64,000 nucleotides of DNA, taken from the NCBI GenBank assembly GCA_963806735.1, contig CAWEBE010000018.1:62001-126000 (forward strand). Direction: 5' to 3'. Source of the stretch: CADEFX01 sp963806735. GTDB lineage: Bacteria; Pseudomonadota; Alphaproteobacteria; Rhizobiales; Hyphomicrobiaceae. Positions 52,894 through 61,677 of the stretch are shown here, in pieces; within the stretch, counting starts at the first letter, position 1; each line of letters starts with the position of its first letter. Both the position numbers and the translations under genes were made by a program. The notes beneath the pieces are model-generated. The model saw nothing but the letters and a program-made list of their open reading frames with translations. It had not been told where the DNA came from and ran no database searches.

Positions 52894-53850
52894 ATGGACT
52901 TCGGCATAACGCTCGGCCCTCGCGGCGCGACGGGAACCCCCGAGGGCCTCGCGGCCCGGGCCCAGCAGGCCGACCGGCTCGGTTTCGCCTATCTAGGCAT
53001 TCCCGATCATATCATCTTTCCGCGTCAGTCCTCATCCCGCTATCCCTACAATGCAGAGGGGAAGCATCCCTCCATCTCGAGCGGTTACTGCCTCGAGCAG
53101 CTCTCGTGCCTGTCCTTTGTCGCAGCGCTCACGCACAAGATACGCCTGTTGACCTCTGTTCTGGTTGTCCCGCACCGGCCCGCCATACTCGCAGCCAAGA
53201 CGCTGGCAACCATCGACGTGCTCTCGAAAGGGCGGCTAACTGTCGGCGTGGGAGTTGGCTGGCTCGCCGAGGAAATGTCCGCACTTGGTGGGCCTCCGTA
53301 CAACAAACGAGGAGTAGCCTCTGACGCCTTCATCGCCGGTTTCCGAGAGCTGTGGACGCAAGACGATCCTCGCGGCGATGGAACCTTCGTCAAGCTCGAT
53401 GGACTGGTGTTCGAGCCCAAGCCAACGCAGCGATCCGGTCCACCGATCTGGGTTGGCGGCGAAGGGCCCGCCGCCCGCCGTCGGACCGGCCGCCTTGGCG
53501 ATGGTTGGTATCCGTCGATCCGCAACCCGAAGGAGCAACTCGACCGTCCCGAGGCGTTTGCAGCCGCGTTGGCGGATGTTCATCGGGAAGCCGAAGCGGC
53601 GGGGCGCGACCCAATGGGGATCGATGTCGCCGTCCACGTGAACAGCATGAACCTCGGCCCCGCCAGGAAAAGCGCCGACGGTCGCCGCATGGCATTCACA
53701 GGCTCGGCGTCCGAAATTGCCGAAGACGCGTGCGCCTTCGCTGAGGCCGGTGTACGCCACATCCTCGTTGGCTTCGAGAGCAACGATCTCCAACAGTCAC
53801 TCGATCAGACCGAAGCATTCGCAAAGGACGTCATCGCAAAAGTTGCGTGA
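52894..53850 (+). CDS. LLM class F420-dependent-type oxidoreductase
   Basis: A 318-residue luciferase-like oxidoreductase of the F420-dependent type group (TIGR03619-like). It has ADRLGFAYLGIPDHIIFPR, SVLVVPHRPAILAAKTLATI, RLTVGVGVGWLAEEMSALG and PPIWVGGEGPAARRRTGRLG. It may use F420 or FMN to oxidise an unknown substrate. Alphaproteobacteria usually lack F420, so FMN is a good alternative. Alone in its transcription unit. Confidence 0.85.
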   Translation: MDFGITLGPRGATGTPEGLAARAQQADRLGFAYLGIPDHIIFPRQSSSRYPYNAEGKHPSISSGYCLEQLSCLSFVAALTHKIRLLTSVLVVPHRPAILAAKTLATIDVLSKGRLTVGVGVGWLAEEMSALGGPPYNKRGVASDAFIAGFRELWTQDDPRGDGTFVKLDGLVFEPKPTQRSGPPIWVGGEGPAARRRTGRLGDGWYPSIRNPKEQLDRPEAFAAALADVHREAEAAGRDPMGIDVAVHVNSMNLGPARKSADGRRMAFTGSASEIAEDACAFAEAGVRHILVGFESNDLQQSLDQTEAFAKDVIAKVA

Positions 53851-54220
53851 GAACAGAGGCTATCCTTACAGCTCTGCGGGTGCGACGGAAGGGCAAGCTT
53901 CAGCCTCGCCTCTGAAGTCCTGTGTGTAGGAATGGAACTGGGCGCTTCTATGTGCGTTCCCGGTTTGCTCATCAGCTCAAGGAGACCGACAGCTGACAGC
54001 TGACGAAATCGCGCGCGCTCTCGCATAGCTACAGTTTGATCCTGCCACTTGCACCGATGTTGTTCGGGTCGTGTCGACGCCGACAGCAGCGAGTGCGCCT
54101 GCCTGTTTCCCTCTCGCCATCGGAGACGCGTGCGCACGCTGACCGCGGCCTTCGCAACTCGCACCAGCGACAGCAGGGTTGGTCCACGCGTCACAGCAAA
54201 TTCCAACACGGGTAGCCCAC
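53851..54220. other. Gene-free region before the SbmA/BacA-like transporter
   Basis: These 370 bases have no convincing coding frame or structured repeat apart from a small tandem CAGCTGA at about 53995-54003. They probably carry the promoter of the transporter gene. Confidence 0.45.
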
Positions 54221-56104
54221 ATGACAGTCCCTTCAGACGCTCTCCATGAGGAGTCGCCTGACGGCCCGGCTGAAGAAAAGTTGCGCCGGCGCAATCTTCT
54301 TCGAAGGTTCTGGCGAACGGCGGCGCATTTTTGGTCAGGGAATTCTCGCCATGTCGCATGGCCCCTGTCCCTGGGTTTGCTGCTCATAATCGTGCTGCTA
54401 CTTGGCTCCGCCTACGCAATGAACGTCTGGAACCGAGCGATATTCGATGGCCTGCAAAGACGCGACACAGCGGCGGTCGCATGGCTTTCCATGTTGTACT
54501 TCGGGATATTGGTGGTGAGCGTTGCCATTAGCGCCGTTCAAGTGTACGTGCGCATGACGCTGCAGAGGCGCTGGCGAGCTTGGCTCGCCAACCGCATGGT
54601 CGACCGCTGGGTCAGCAACGGGCGCTACTACCAATTGAACCTGATCGCGGGCGATCACGCGAACCCCGAATACCGCATCGCCGATGACGTGCGCATCGCC
54701 ACCGAAGCGCCGGTCGATTTCGTCAGCGGCATCACTCAGGCCCTCCTTTCGGCGGCGACGTTCATCGTCGTGCTGTGGACGATAGGAGGCGCATTGGATG
54801 TCAGCATCGGCGGCTTCCAGCTCCACGTTCCGGGCTTTCTTGTTATCGCCGCACTCGTTTATGCCCTCCTCGCCAGCGGCTCGATGGTGCTGATCGGCAG
54901 CAAATTCGTGCAGGCGTCTGAGAGCAAGAACCAAGCTGAGGCTGAATATCGTTATGTGGTGACGCGGCTGCGTGAGAACGGCGAAAGCATTGCATTGATA
55001 CGCGGAGAGGAAGAGGAGCAGGCCAGCGTCGACCGTTCGCTCAAGAAGGTGCTTGCCGCGTGGCGCAATATCGCCGTCCAGAACATGAAGACGACGATGG
55101 TGTCGCAGACTTCCAGCTACATCGCGCCAGTGCTGCCGATCATCTTGTGCGCGCCAAAATTCCTCGATGGCTCCATGTCGCTCGGGGAGGTGATGCAGGC
55201 TGCATCCGCTTTCACCATCGTACAAGGAGCGTTCAACTGGTTGGTCGACAACTACCCCAAAATGGCCGACTGGACCGCTTCCGCGCGCCGTGTCGCATCG
55301 CTCATGGTTGCGCTGGATGCTCTCGAGGAGGCCGAAAAGGGCGATGGAGTTGGCCGCATCGCCATTAATTCTGAGGGTGAAGGGCCGGCATTGCGCCTGC
55401 AGGACCTCTCCGTGCGGCTCAACGACGGTACGGCCGTTGTCGGGGAGACCGATGTCGCTATCGAGCCAGGCGAACGCGTGCTGATCGCGGGCAAGTCGGG
55501 CACGGGTAAGAGCACGCTGGTACGCGCGATCGCAGGCTTATGGCCTTGGGGCGGCGGCTCCATCGAGATCAAGAAGGGAGCCAAGATGTTCCTGTTGCCG
55601 CAGCGGCCGTATGTGCCTATCGGCACGTTGCGACGCGCGGCGACCTATCCCGAAGCTCCCGAAAGCCGAAGTCTGGAGGAGGTGGCCGATGCCTTTCGCC
55701 AGGTAGGGTTGGAGCATCTCAATGACAAACTCGACGAGGAGGCGCCTTGGGATCAAACATTATCCGGCGGTGAAAAGCAGCGTTTGGCGTTTGCCCGCAT
55801 TTTGTTGCACAGCCCCGACATCGTGGTCCTCGACGAGGCGACGGCTGCGCTCGATCCGAAGAGCCAAGTGAAGCTGATGGAGTTGCTAGTCGACCGGCAG
55901 GGTCTCACGCTCCTCAGCGTCGGCCACCGCCCGGAGCTCGAGGCCTTTCATACGCGCAAGGTGGAGCTGGAACGGCGGCCGGAAGGCGCCAAGCTGGTGC
56001 GCGATTTCGAGCTGCTCGAGCCGATGCACCGAGCCTTTTGGCAACGGCTTCGCAGGTTCGGCGGACGCCGCAACACCAGCAATACGCGAGGCAAACCCAA
56101 GTGA
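54221..56104 (+). CDS. SbmA/BacA-like ABC half transporter (ABC_membrane_2 plus ATPase)
   Basis: A 627-residue fusion of an SbmA/BacA-type membrane domain and an ATPase (YddA/ABCD family). The membrane half has RNLLRRFWRTAAHFWSGN, NVWNRAIFDGLQRRD, WRAWLANRMVDRWVSNGRYY and NPEYRIADDVRIATE, conserved in this family. The ATPase has Walker A GKSGTGKST, the signature LSGGEKQR, Walker B IVVLDEATAALDP and the switch VGHR. It likely imports peptides or very-long-chain fatty acyl material. ATG 54221 is the best start; an in-frame ATG 14 codons upstream is possible. BacA relatives lack the ATPase, so this is the YddA type. Confidence 0.88.
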   Translation: MTVPSDALHEESPDGPAEEKLRRRNLLRRFWRTAAHFWSGNSRHVAWPLSLGLLLIIVLLLGSAYAMNVWNRAIFDGLQRRDTAAVAWLSMLYFGILVVSVAISAVQVYVRMTLQRRWRAWLANRMVDRWVSNGRYYQLNLIAGDHANPEYRIADDVRIATEAPVDFVSGITQALLSAATFIVVLWTIGGALDVSIGGFQLHVPGFLVIAALVYALLASGSMVLIGSKFVQASESKNQAEAEYRYVVTRLRENGESIALIRGEEEEQASVDRSLKKVLAAWRNIAVQNMKTTMVSQTSSYIAPVLPIILCAPKFLDGSMSLGEVMQAASAFTIVQGAFNWLVDNYPKMADWTASARRVASLMVALDALEEAEKGDGVGRIAINSEGEGPALRLQDLSVRLNDGTAVVGETDVAIEPGERVLIAGKSGTGKSTLVRAIAGLWPWGGGSIEIKKGAKMFLLPQRPYVPIGTLRRAATYPEAPESRSLEEVADAFRQVGLEHLNDKLDEEAPWDQTLSGGEKQRLAFARILLHSPDIVVLDEATAALDPKSQVKLMELLVDRQGLTLLSVGHRPELEAFHTRKVELERRPEGAKLVRDFELLEPMHRAFWQRLRRFGGRRNTSNTRGKPK

Positions 56105-56292
56105 GCCGCAGCTGGGGGTCTGGACCGGACAACCTCAGAGGCATTTGCATCTGAAGCAACTCACGACCCTGCACTATTCTGCAAACGGATCATAAACATG
56201 CTTGAGCCAAATGGCATTTTGCTTTGCTCGAGTGAACCTAAATCTGAACCAAGCGTTCTGTTCTGGGCTGCTGCGAGGATTCGGGAAAACCA

Positions 56293-57450
56293 ATGGGGAG
56301 CTCTGCCGAGATCGACCTATCCATAGCCGAGAGCGCACGGCGCCTCGCTCCAGTGGTATGGCTGATTGGCAAGGTTCAAAGCGGCAAAACCACCATCATC
56401 CGCGAGTTGGCCCAGGCCGACGAGGCCACAATCGGCAGCGGTTTTCGCGCCTGTACGAAGTCGGCCCGGGTGTTCGATTTTCCGCCCGAGGCCCCGATCA
56501 TCCGCTTCCTCGATACGCGTGGCTTGGGCGAGGTCGACTACGATCCGCGCGACGACATCGCGTTCTGCGAAGAACGCGCCCATCTCGTTGTTGCTGTCAC
56601 CAAGGCCATGGACCCCGCGCAGGAGATGGTGCTCGAAGCCATTGGCGCGGCGAAGCGCCTACACCCCGATTGGCCCATCGTGCTGGTGCAGACCAGTCTG
56701 CACGAAGGCTACTCCGCCGGCCAGGGACACGTGCTGCCCTATCCCTTTCATGCCAGTGGGAACGCCACGGCCGTGCCCCAGCGGCTCATGCGCGCACTCG
56801 AGTATCAACGTTCGCTGTTCGCCGACGTCACATCCAACTGCGTCGCCATAGATTTCACGCAACCCGGCGACGGGCTCGTACCGGAAAACTATGGTCGTGA
56901 AGCATTGATTGAGGCGCTTACCGACGCCGCCCCCACGGCAGTTTCCGCCGCCCTCGGCAACTTGCCGGACACGCGTGACGCGGCCTCGCTCGCCAGATCC
57001 GATGCTCATATCCTGGGATTCGCATTGGCTGCGGGTGTAAGCGACGCCCTGCCGGTTGTCGGCATCGCCGCTGTGCCGGCCGTGCAGGCTGCGATGCTGC
57101 AGCGGCTCGCCAAGCTACACAAGGCACATTGGGACAAGCGCGCCTACGCCGAGTTCGCAGGCGCGCTTGGCGCAGGCGCGCTGGTACGCGCTGCATCCAC
57201 GTTCGGTCTGCGCCAGCTCGTCAAGCTCGTTCCCATTTACGGTCAGACGGCAGGCGCGGCAGCTGCGGCGGCGGCGAGCTTTGCCACCACGTATGCCATC
57301 GGCAAAGCTGCGCGCTACTACCTGACCCGCCGCCAGTACGGCATTCGCAGCAACGAGATCGCATCGATCTATCGATCAGCCCTGTGCGAAGCATTCCGCC
57401 TGGCGAACGAGCGCAGGATCGGCGCGCAGGCGACGGGAGCTGGACAGTGA
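56293..57450 (+). CDS. GTPase with DUF697-like hydrophobic C-terminus, no G4 motif
   Basis: A 385-residue protein. The N-terminal half is a P-loop GTPase: G1 GKVQSGKTT (26-34) and G3 DTRGLG (74-79). Where the N/TKxD motif should be there is VQTSLHEG (132-139), with no Asp, so guanine specificity may be lost or differ. Residues about 230-360 form hydrophobic helices, AHILGFALAAGVSDALPVVG then AAAAASFATTYAIGKAA, like the DUF697/YcjF membrane region. It overlaps the second GTPase (GTG inside the stop). It is probably membrane-associated; its role is unknown. Confidence 0.72.
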   Translation: MGSSAEIDLSIAESARRLAPVVWLIGKVQSGKTTIIRELAQADEATIGSGFRACTKSARVFDFPPEAPIIRFLDTRGLGEVDYDPRDDIAFCEERAHLVVAVTKAMDPAQEMVLEAIGAAKRLHPDWPIVLVQTSLHEGYSAGQGHVLPYPFHASGNATAVPQRLMRALEYQRSLFADVTSNCVAIDFTQPGDGLVPENYGREALIEALTDAAPTAVSAALGNLPDTRDAASLARSDAHILGFALAAGVSDALPVVGIAAVPAVQAAMLQRLAKLHKAHWDKRAYAEFAGALGAGALVRAASTFGLRQLVKLVPIYGQTAGAAAAAAASFATTYAIGKAARYYLTRRQYGIRSNEIASIYRSALCEAFRLANERRIGAQATGAGQ

Positions 57451-58983
57451 AGGGATCGAACTCCGCGACACACTCCTTGCACGTCCTCTTGTTGGTAGTG
57501 GCCCTTCTACTGCCCGCCGCAAGTCTCGTCGTGCTCGGCAGTCTGTGGCTCTGGGAGCATGGCTTCATTGTCCACTGGGCTATTGCCAGCTGCGTCGTCG
57601 TAACGGCTCTCTACTATCTGCAGAAGTCGCTCATTTTGCCGATCAGGCCGGCCGAGGAGCGCAGCGCGGAAGCCGGTAGCGCGGCTTGGTCTTCGCAACA
57701 ATCGCAGGCGTGGGATGACGTTCTGCGCCTCGCCTCGACCGTTGATCCCGATCGAATGGCGGACCGCGATGGGGTTCTCGCCGTTGCACACGAGACGATC
57801 TCCACCGTCGCGAAGCGCCTGCATCCCGAGCGCGCAGATCCTCTGCTCCAATTCACGGTTCCTGAAGCACTGGCCGTCGTCGAGCGTGTCAGCGCCAGTC
57901 TGCGCAAGCTTGCGGTCGAACTCTTTTCCGCTCGGTGACCGCATCACCATCGCGCAGCTCATGTGGCTTTATCGTTGGCGGGGCGTCTTGTCCGCCGCCG
58001 AGAAGGGATATGCGTTGTGGCGCATCATACGCCTGCTCAATCCCGCCGCCGCCGTGACGCAGGAGCTGCGTGAGCGATTCTCGCGTCAACTTTATGAAAC
58101 TGGCCGCAAGCATCTGGCACAGCGTCTGGCACAGGCTTACGTGAAGGAGGTCGGCCGGGCAGCTATCGATCTTTACGGCGGGCAGTTGAGAGTCAGCGCC
58201 GAAGTAGCAGGCACACACGTCACATCCGCTACTAGCCGAGACTTGAACGACCTAAAGCATCGCGAAGCCGAGCCTGTCCGTATTCTGGTTGCCGGACAAA
58301 CCGGCGCAGGCAAGTCTAGTCTTGTAAACGCCTTGGCCAGCGCAATCGAGGCCGCTGTCGACGTTCTGCCGACGACAAACGAATTTGCCGCCTATCGGCT
58401 TCGCCGCGACGACGCGCCGGCCGCACTCTTAATCGACAGTCCCGGCCTCGCTGCTGCGAAAGCATTCGAGCCGCTGCTCGAGGCGGCAGACAACTGCGAC
58501 ATGGTGCTTTGGGTGATCTCGGCCGCGCGCGCCACGCGCGATCTTGACCAGCGTGGCCTCGCGGCCATCCGGGCGCACTTTTCCAGTGCGGCGGCTCGCT
58601 CGCAACCACCCATCGTGATCGTGCTGACGCACGTCGATAGTTTGCGTCCCTTTGGCGAATGGTCGCCCCCCTATGACATCGCATCGGCAACTGACGGCAA
58701 GGCTCGCTCCATCCGTGCGGCAATGGATGCAGCGAGCCAAGAGCTTGGTGTCGATATGAGCCAGATCGTCCCGGTGCGCGTAGACGGCGGGGCTGCATCG
58801 TACAATGTCGACGCTCTGTGGGCGAGGATCATGGAGGTCATGCCAGATGCGCAACGCGCGCGTCTGTTGCGCACGATCGATGACGCGCGCGGCACACTCT
58901 CCTGGCGCACTGTCTGGTCACAAGCCGTCGGTGCCGGCCGCGTGATCAAAGACACGTTTCTCAGCCGGAGTTTGGCGCCATGA
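57447..58983 (+). pseudogene. Membrane-anchored Era-like GTPase, split by a one-base frameshift at TTTT
   Basis: From GTG 57447 the first frame encodes a two-span membrane anchor (LHVLLLVVALLLPAASLVVL and WAIASCVVVTALYYLQKSLI) and a helical part, then stops at 57938. The second frame, read from about 57926, continues with PLGDRITIAQLMWLYRWRG and a GTPase domain: G1 GQTGAGKSS, G3 DSPGL, G4 THVD. Removing one T from TTTT (57924-57927) joins them as ...LAVELF-PLGDRITIAQL, a single protein of about 511 residues. So this is a frameshift, a sequencing indel or, less likely, programmed +1 frameshifting. The AI-2E permease overlaps its stop. Confidence 0.72.
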
Positions 58984-60116
58984 CCGAGACGAAACTGTCG
59001 CCCAGTGGCGATAGCAATGGGTCGAGGACAGTTGGGACCAAATCGGGCGGCGTCACTTCCGATACGATCGGCGACGATCGATTGGATGCACTTACCAGAG
59101 CAAGTCAGGTCTCGCTCATTGGCCTGTTCATTATCGGAGTGCTGTGGTGCGCGTATGTCGCCCAGCCGGTGATCGTACCGCTGCTTCTCGCCTGGTCCAT
59201 AGCAACCATCATGCTACCTGTCGTCCGCTGGTTGCAAAACCGTGGTGTGCCGCGCGTCGCGGCCGTTCTGGCTGTGACGGTCCTTCTGCTCATTGTCATT
59301 GCGGCTCTTCTGATGGTGCTGTCAGCGCCGCTCACCTACTGGCTTGGACGGGCGGCAGAGCTCGCGATGATTCTCAAGGAGAAGCTGCGCACGATCAGCC
59401 AGCCGCTGGCGCTGTTTGAAGAGTTCAGAAATGCAATCAGCTCGGTTGGAGGTGGGGCGCAGACGACCCTCAAGGTCGAGCAGCAACCGGCGACGGCTGC
59501 AACCGTGTTCTCCATCGTCACACCTGCTGTCAGCCAGACCGTACTTTTCGTTGGAGCTCTGATCTTCTATCTCGTCTATCAGAAGCGATTGCGCGACACG
59601 GCCGTCTTCCTTCTCAAAGACCGTGATGCGCGCCTTCTGGCGTTGCGCGCGTTGAGCGACGTCGATGATCACATGACGACCTTCTTCGGCACCTTCACCA
59701 TCGTCAACATTTGCCTCGGTCTCGTGACGGCAATGCTGACTTGGTTTGTCGGCCTCCCGAACCCCCTGCTCTGGGGTGTGCTCGCTGGAGTGCTGAACTA
59801 CGTACCCTACGTTGGGCCAGCGGTGGTCACCGCCACTTTAGCGGTGATCGGCTTGCTGACATTTTCCACGGTGGGCGAGGCTGTGGTGGCGCCTCTGATT
59901 TTTCTTGCCGTCGTGACGGTCGAGGGCCAATTCCTCACTCCGATGCTCATGGGCCGCCGGCTCGAGCTCAATCCGTTTGCCGTGTTTCTGTCCATTGCGG
60001 TCTGGACGTGGCTTTGGGGTCCCATCGGGGCATTTCTCGCGGTGCCCATGCTGATCGCGCTCAGCGTAACGCTGGGTCATGTATTTGCGGATACCAAGCC
60101 GGAGCTGCCCGAGTGA
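58980..60116 (+). CDS. AI-2E family transporter (TqsA/PerM-like permease)
   Basis: A 378-residue membrane protein with the AI-2E exporter fold. Spans lie near residues 38-75, 90-120, and several in 180-360. Typical segments are PLLLAWSIATIMLPVVRWLQ, GVPRVAAVLAVTVLLLIVI, WGVLAGVLNYVPYVGP and ALSVTLGHVFA. It overlaps the GTPase stop (ATGA), so it is in the same operon. It probably exports a small molecule or ions and may be controlled by the two GTPases; this is inference. Confidence 0.87.
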   Translation: MTETKLSPSGDSNGSRTVGTKSGGVTSDTIGDDRLDALTRASQVSLIGLFIIGVLWCAYVAQPVIVPLLLAWSIATIMLPVVRWLQNRGVPRVAAVLAVTVLLLIVIAALLMVLSAPLTYWLGRAAELAMILKEKLRTISQPLALFEEFRNAISSVGGGAQTTLKVEQQPATAATVFSIVTPAVSQTVLFVGALIFYLVYQKRLRDTAVFLLKDRDARLLALRALSDVDDHMTTFFGTFTIVNICLGLVTAMLTWFVGLPNPLLWGVLAGVLNYVPYVGPAVVTATLAVIGLLTFSTVGEAVVAPLIFLAVVTVEGQFLTPMLMGRRLELNPFAVFLSIAVWTWLWGPIGAFLAVPMLIALSVTLGHVFADTKPELPE

Positions 60117-60185
60117 TGCAAATGGAACTTATCGGGAGATGAAGGCGTTTGTTCCCATGTTCCAGTAGGCAAGGGAGCTTTCACC

Positions 60186-60470
60186 ATGGCGCAGAGCCAC
60201 ACGAGCACACACGACATCAAAGAAAAGGCGACGGGTCAATTCGAGCGCATGGCCGACAAGGCCGCAGATCAATTTCGCAACGTTGCCGACCAGGCCGAGG
60301 CGGCAGCCAATCGCGCGTTGGAGCAGGGCAAAGAGGCCGGCGAGCGTGTGCAGGAGGTTGCCGGCAACTTCAAAGGGGCGGTCGATCGCTCGGTGAAGGA
60401 CCAGCCGATGGCGACGCTGGCGGTAGCGGCGGCCCTGGGATTTGTGCTCGGCGCGCTGTGGAAGTCGTAG
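60186..60470 (+). CDS. DUF883/YqjD-like membrane-anchored protein
   Basis: A 94-residue ElaB/YqjD/DUF883-type protein: an amphipathic helical N-terminal part with Ala/Glu/Lys heptads (QFRNVADQAEAAANRALEQG), then a C-terminal span with ATLAVAAALGFVLGALWKS. Such proteins bind ribosomes or the membrane and are stress-linked in E. coli. An ATG at 60186 follows AGGGAG. It follows the AI-2E permease by 69 bases and the holin-like gene begins nine bases later, in a shared unit. Confidence 0.82.
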   Translation: MAQSHTSTHDIKEKATGQFERMADKAADQFRNVADQAEAAANRALEQGKEAGERVQEVAGNFKGAVDRSVKDQPMATLAVAAALGFVLGALWKS

Positions 60471-60478
60471 GCGCGTAA

Positions 60479-61045
60479 ATGTTCCGGGCTCTCGTCAACG
60501 ATATCAAGTCGGCTGCGGGTTCACTGATGGCGCGGTATATCGTCCGCGCCTCAGTGGCCGTGCCCTTTTTTGTCGCTGCGGGGTTTGCAACGGCCGCCGT
60601 CACGCTCACGTTGATCGAGAGTTACGGAGCAATTGTTGCTGCGTGGATCGTTGCTGGTGGGTTTGCGGCCATTGGTGTCGTTGCAGCCGCCGTTGTCTCG
60701 GCCAAGGAACAAGGGGAGGAGGCCGCTGAGGCGCGGGTCGCCGAAACGGATACCGGGAAAGTAGCAAGTGCAGCTGTGACGCAAGTCGCCGAACAGGCTC
60801 CGCTCGCGCTGCTGGGTGCCCTTCTATCCACCCCGCTTGGACCGAGCGCCCTCGCAGGCGGGGCCAAAATGATTGCACGTAACATCCCGCTGGTGGTGTT
60901 GATAGCCGTTCTCGGGCTTCTGTTGTGGCCCTCCAAGTCAGAGGCCAGTACCGACACAGCAGTAGATGAAACGCCGGGTGAGGCGAAGGAAGGGTTGCAA
61001 ATGCCCTTGGCTGCCGCACCGGATTTGCGTCGCGAAGCAGCGTGA
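60479..61045 (+). CDS. Phage holin-like/YqjE-type membrane protein
   Basis: A 188-residue protein with at least three membrane spans (residues about 25-45, 50-75, 125-155). The first half resembles the holin-like superfamily found next to DUF883 genes (YqjE-type). The tail after 155 is acidic and rich in Glu and Ala. It starts nine bases after the DUF883 gene. No phage genes are near, so a lysis function is not indicated; a membrane-modulating role with the DUF883 protein is likely. Confidence 0.7.
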   Translation: MFRALVNDIKSAAGSLMARYIVRASVAVPFFVAAGFATAAVTLTLIESYGAIVAAWIVAGGFAAIGVVAAAVVSAKEQGEEAAEARVAETDTGKVASAAVTQVAEQAPLALLGALLSTPLGPSALAGGAKMIARNIPLVVLIAVLGLLLWPSKSEASTDTAVDETPGEAKEGLQMPLAAAPDLRREAA

Positions 61046-61098
61046 CGGCGGTCCCGCAGCGGGCATGCGCCCAAGTCAGTTCTAACAATTTCCTCGCA

Positions 61099-61287
61099 CT
61101 AGCGAGATGCGCGCTTCTTGGGGACTTTCTTGCCCTTTCTCCGGGCTTCGGACAATCCAATAGCGATGGCTTGCTTCCGACTCTTGACCGTCTTGCCGCT
61201 ACGACCACTCTTGAGCGCGCCGCGCTTGCGCCGGCTCATGACGCTCTTGACTATCTTTGAGGCTCCTCGGGAGTAACGCCGCGCCAT
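61099..61287 (-). CDS. Small basic DUF6496-type protein
   Basis: A 62-residue, very basic protein starting at ATG 61287, with AAAGGAG upstream. It reads MARRYSRGASKIVKSVMSRR, then Lys/Arg/Gly-rich GRSGKTVKSRKQAIAIGLSE and ARRKGKKVPKK. This is the DUF6496 pattern (RGxxKIVKSVMKRxKxGxLKSG then VKSRKQAIAIALSEAR), small proteins of unknown function, possibly nucleic-acid binding. It is convergent with the holin-like gene. Confidence 0.75.
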   Translation of the reverse strand: MARRYSRGASKIVKSVMSRRKRGALKSGRSGKTVKSRKQAIAIGLSEARRKGKKVPKKRASR

Positions 61288-61677
61288 ATTGCAGCTCCTT
61301 TCTGCTTGCGAAAGCGAAACGCTGGCAGAAGTTCGGGGTTTCGCCATCCTCAGTCGGCTCAGTCACCGGCACAGACATGTCTCTTGTTGATTGATATGGA
61401 AATGGCAAAGCGCCATGCTGGCCGAAGTCGTTTCGCATAGCAGGAAGTAAAGCCATACGCGGACCGCGGCATCGCTGAGGGACCGAATCTCGCTCTGAGT
61501 GGCGCCACTGATCTGGTCCAGCAATGTTGGCAGATCAGTGATTACCCTGAAAGCACGCCAGGGAGTTCACGGACCCAGCAGGCCGCCGGCCATATCTTTA
61601 CGATCATTTGCATTCTGCATTGCTACGACGTTCAGCCCACTCGACCATGATACGTGTTGGTTTGCGAGGTGGGTCCC
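61288..61677. other. Gene-free region upstream of the polyketide synthase
   Basis: These 390 bases separate the divergent DUF6496 gene and the polyketide synthase. They hold the strong palindrome at 61506-61540 and should contain the promoters; no gene or RNA was recognised. Confidence 0.5.
61506..61540. promoter_or_regulatory. Long perfect palindrome upstream of the polyketide synthase
   Basis: CACTGATCTG (61506-61515) and CAGATCAGTG (61531-61540) are perfectly complementary, with an inner CCA/TGG pair in the 15-base spacer. It lies 138 bases before the polyketide synthase ATG and has no T-run, so it is a candidate operator or regulatory hairpin and not a terminator. Confidence 0.5.

Noticed and set aside
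60479..61045. Prophage remnant suggested by a holin-like protein
   Set aside because: No integrase, terminase, capsid, lysin or attachment sites are near; holin-like proteins of this type are chromosomal partners of DUF883 proteins.
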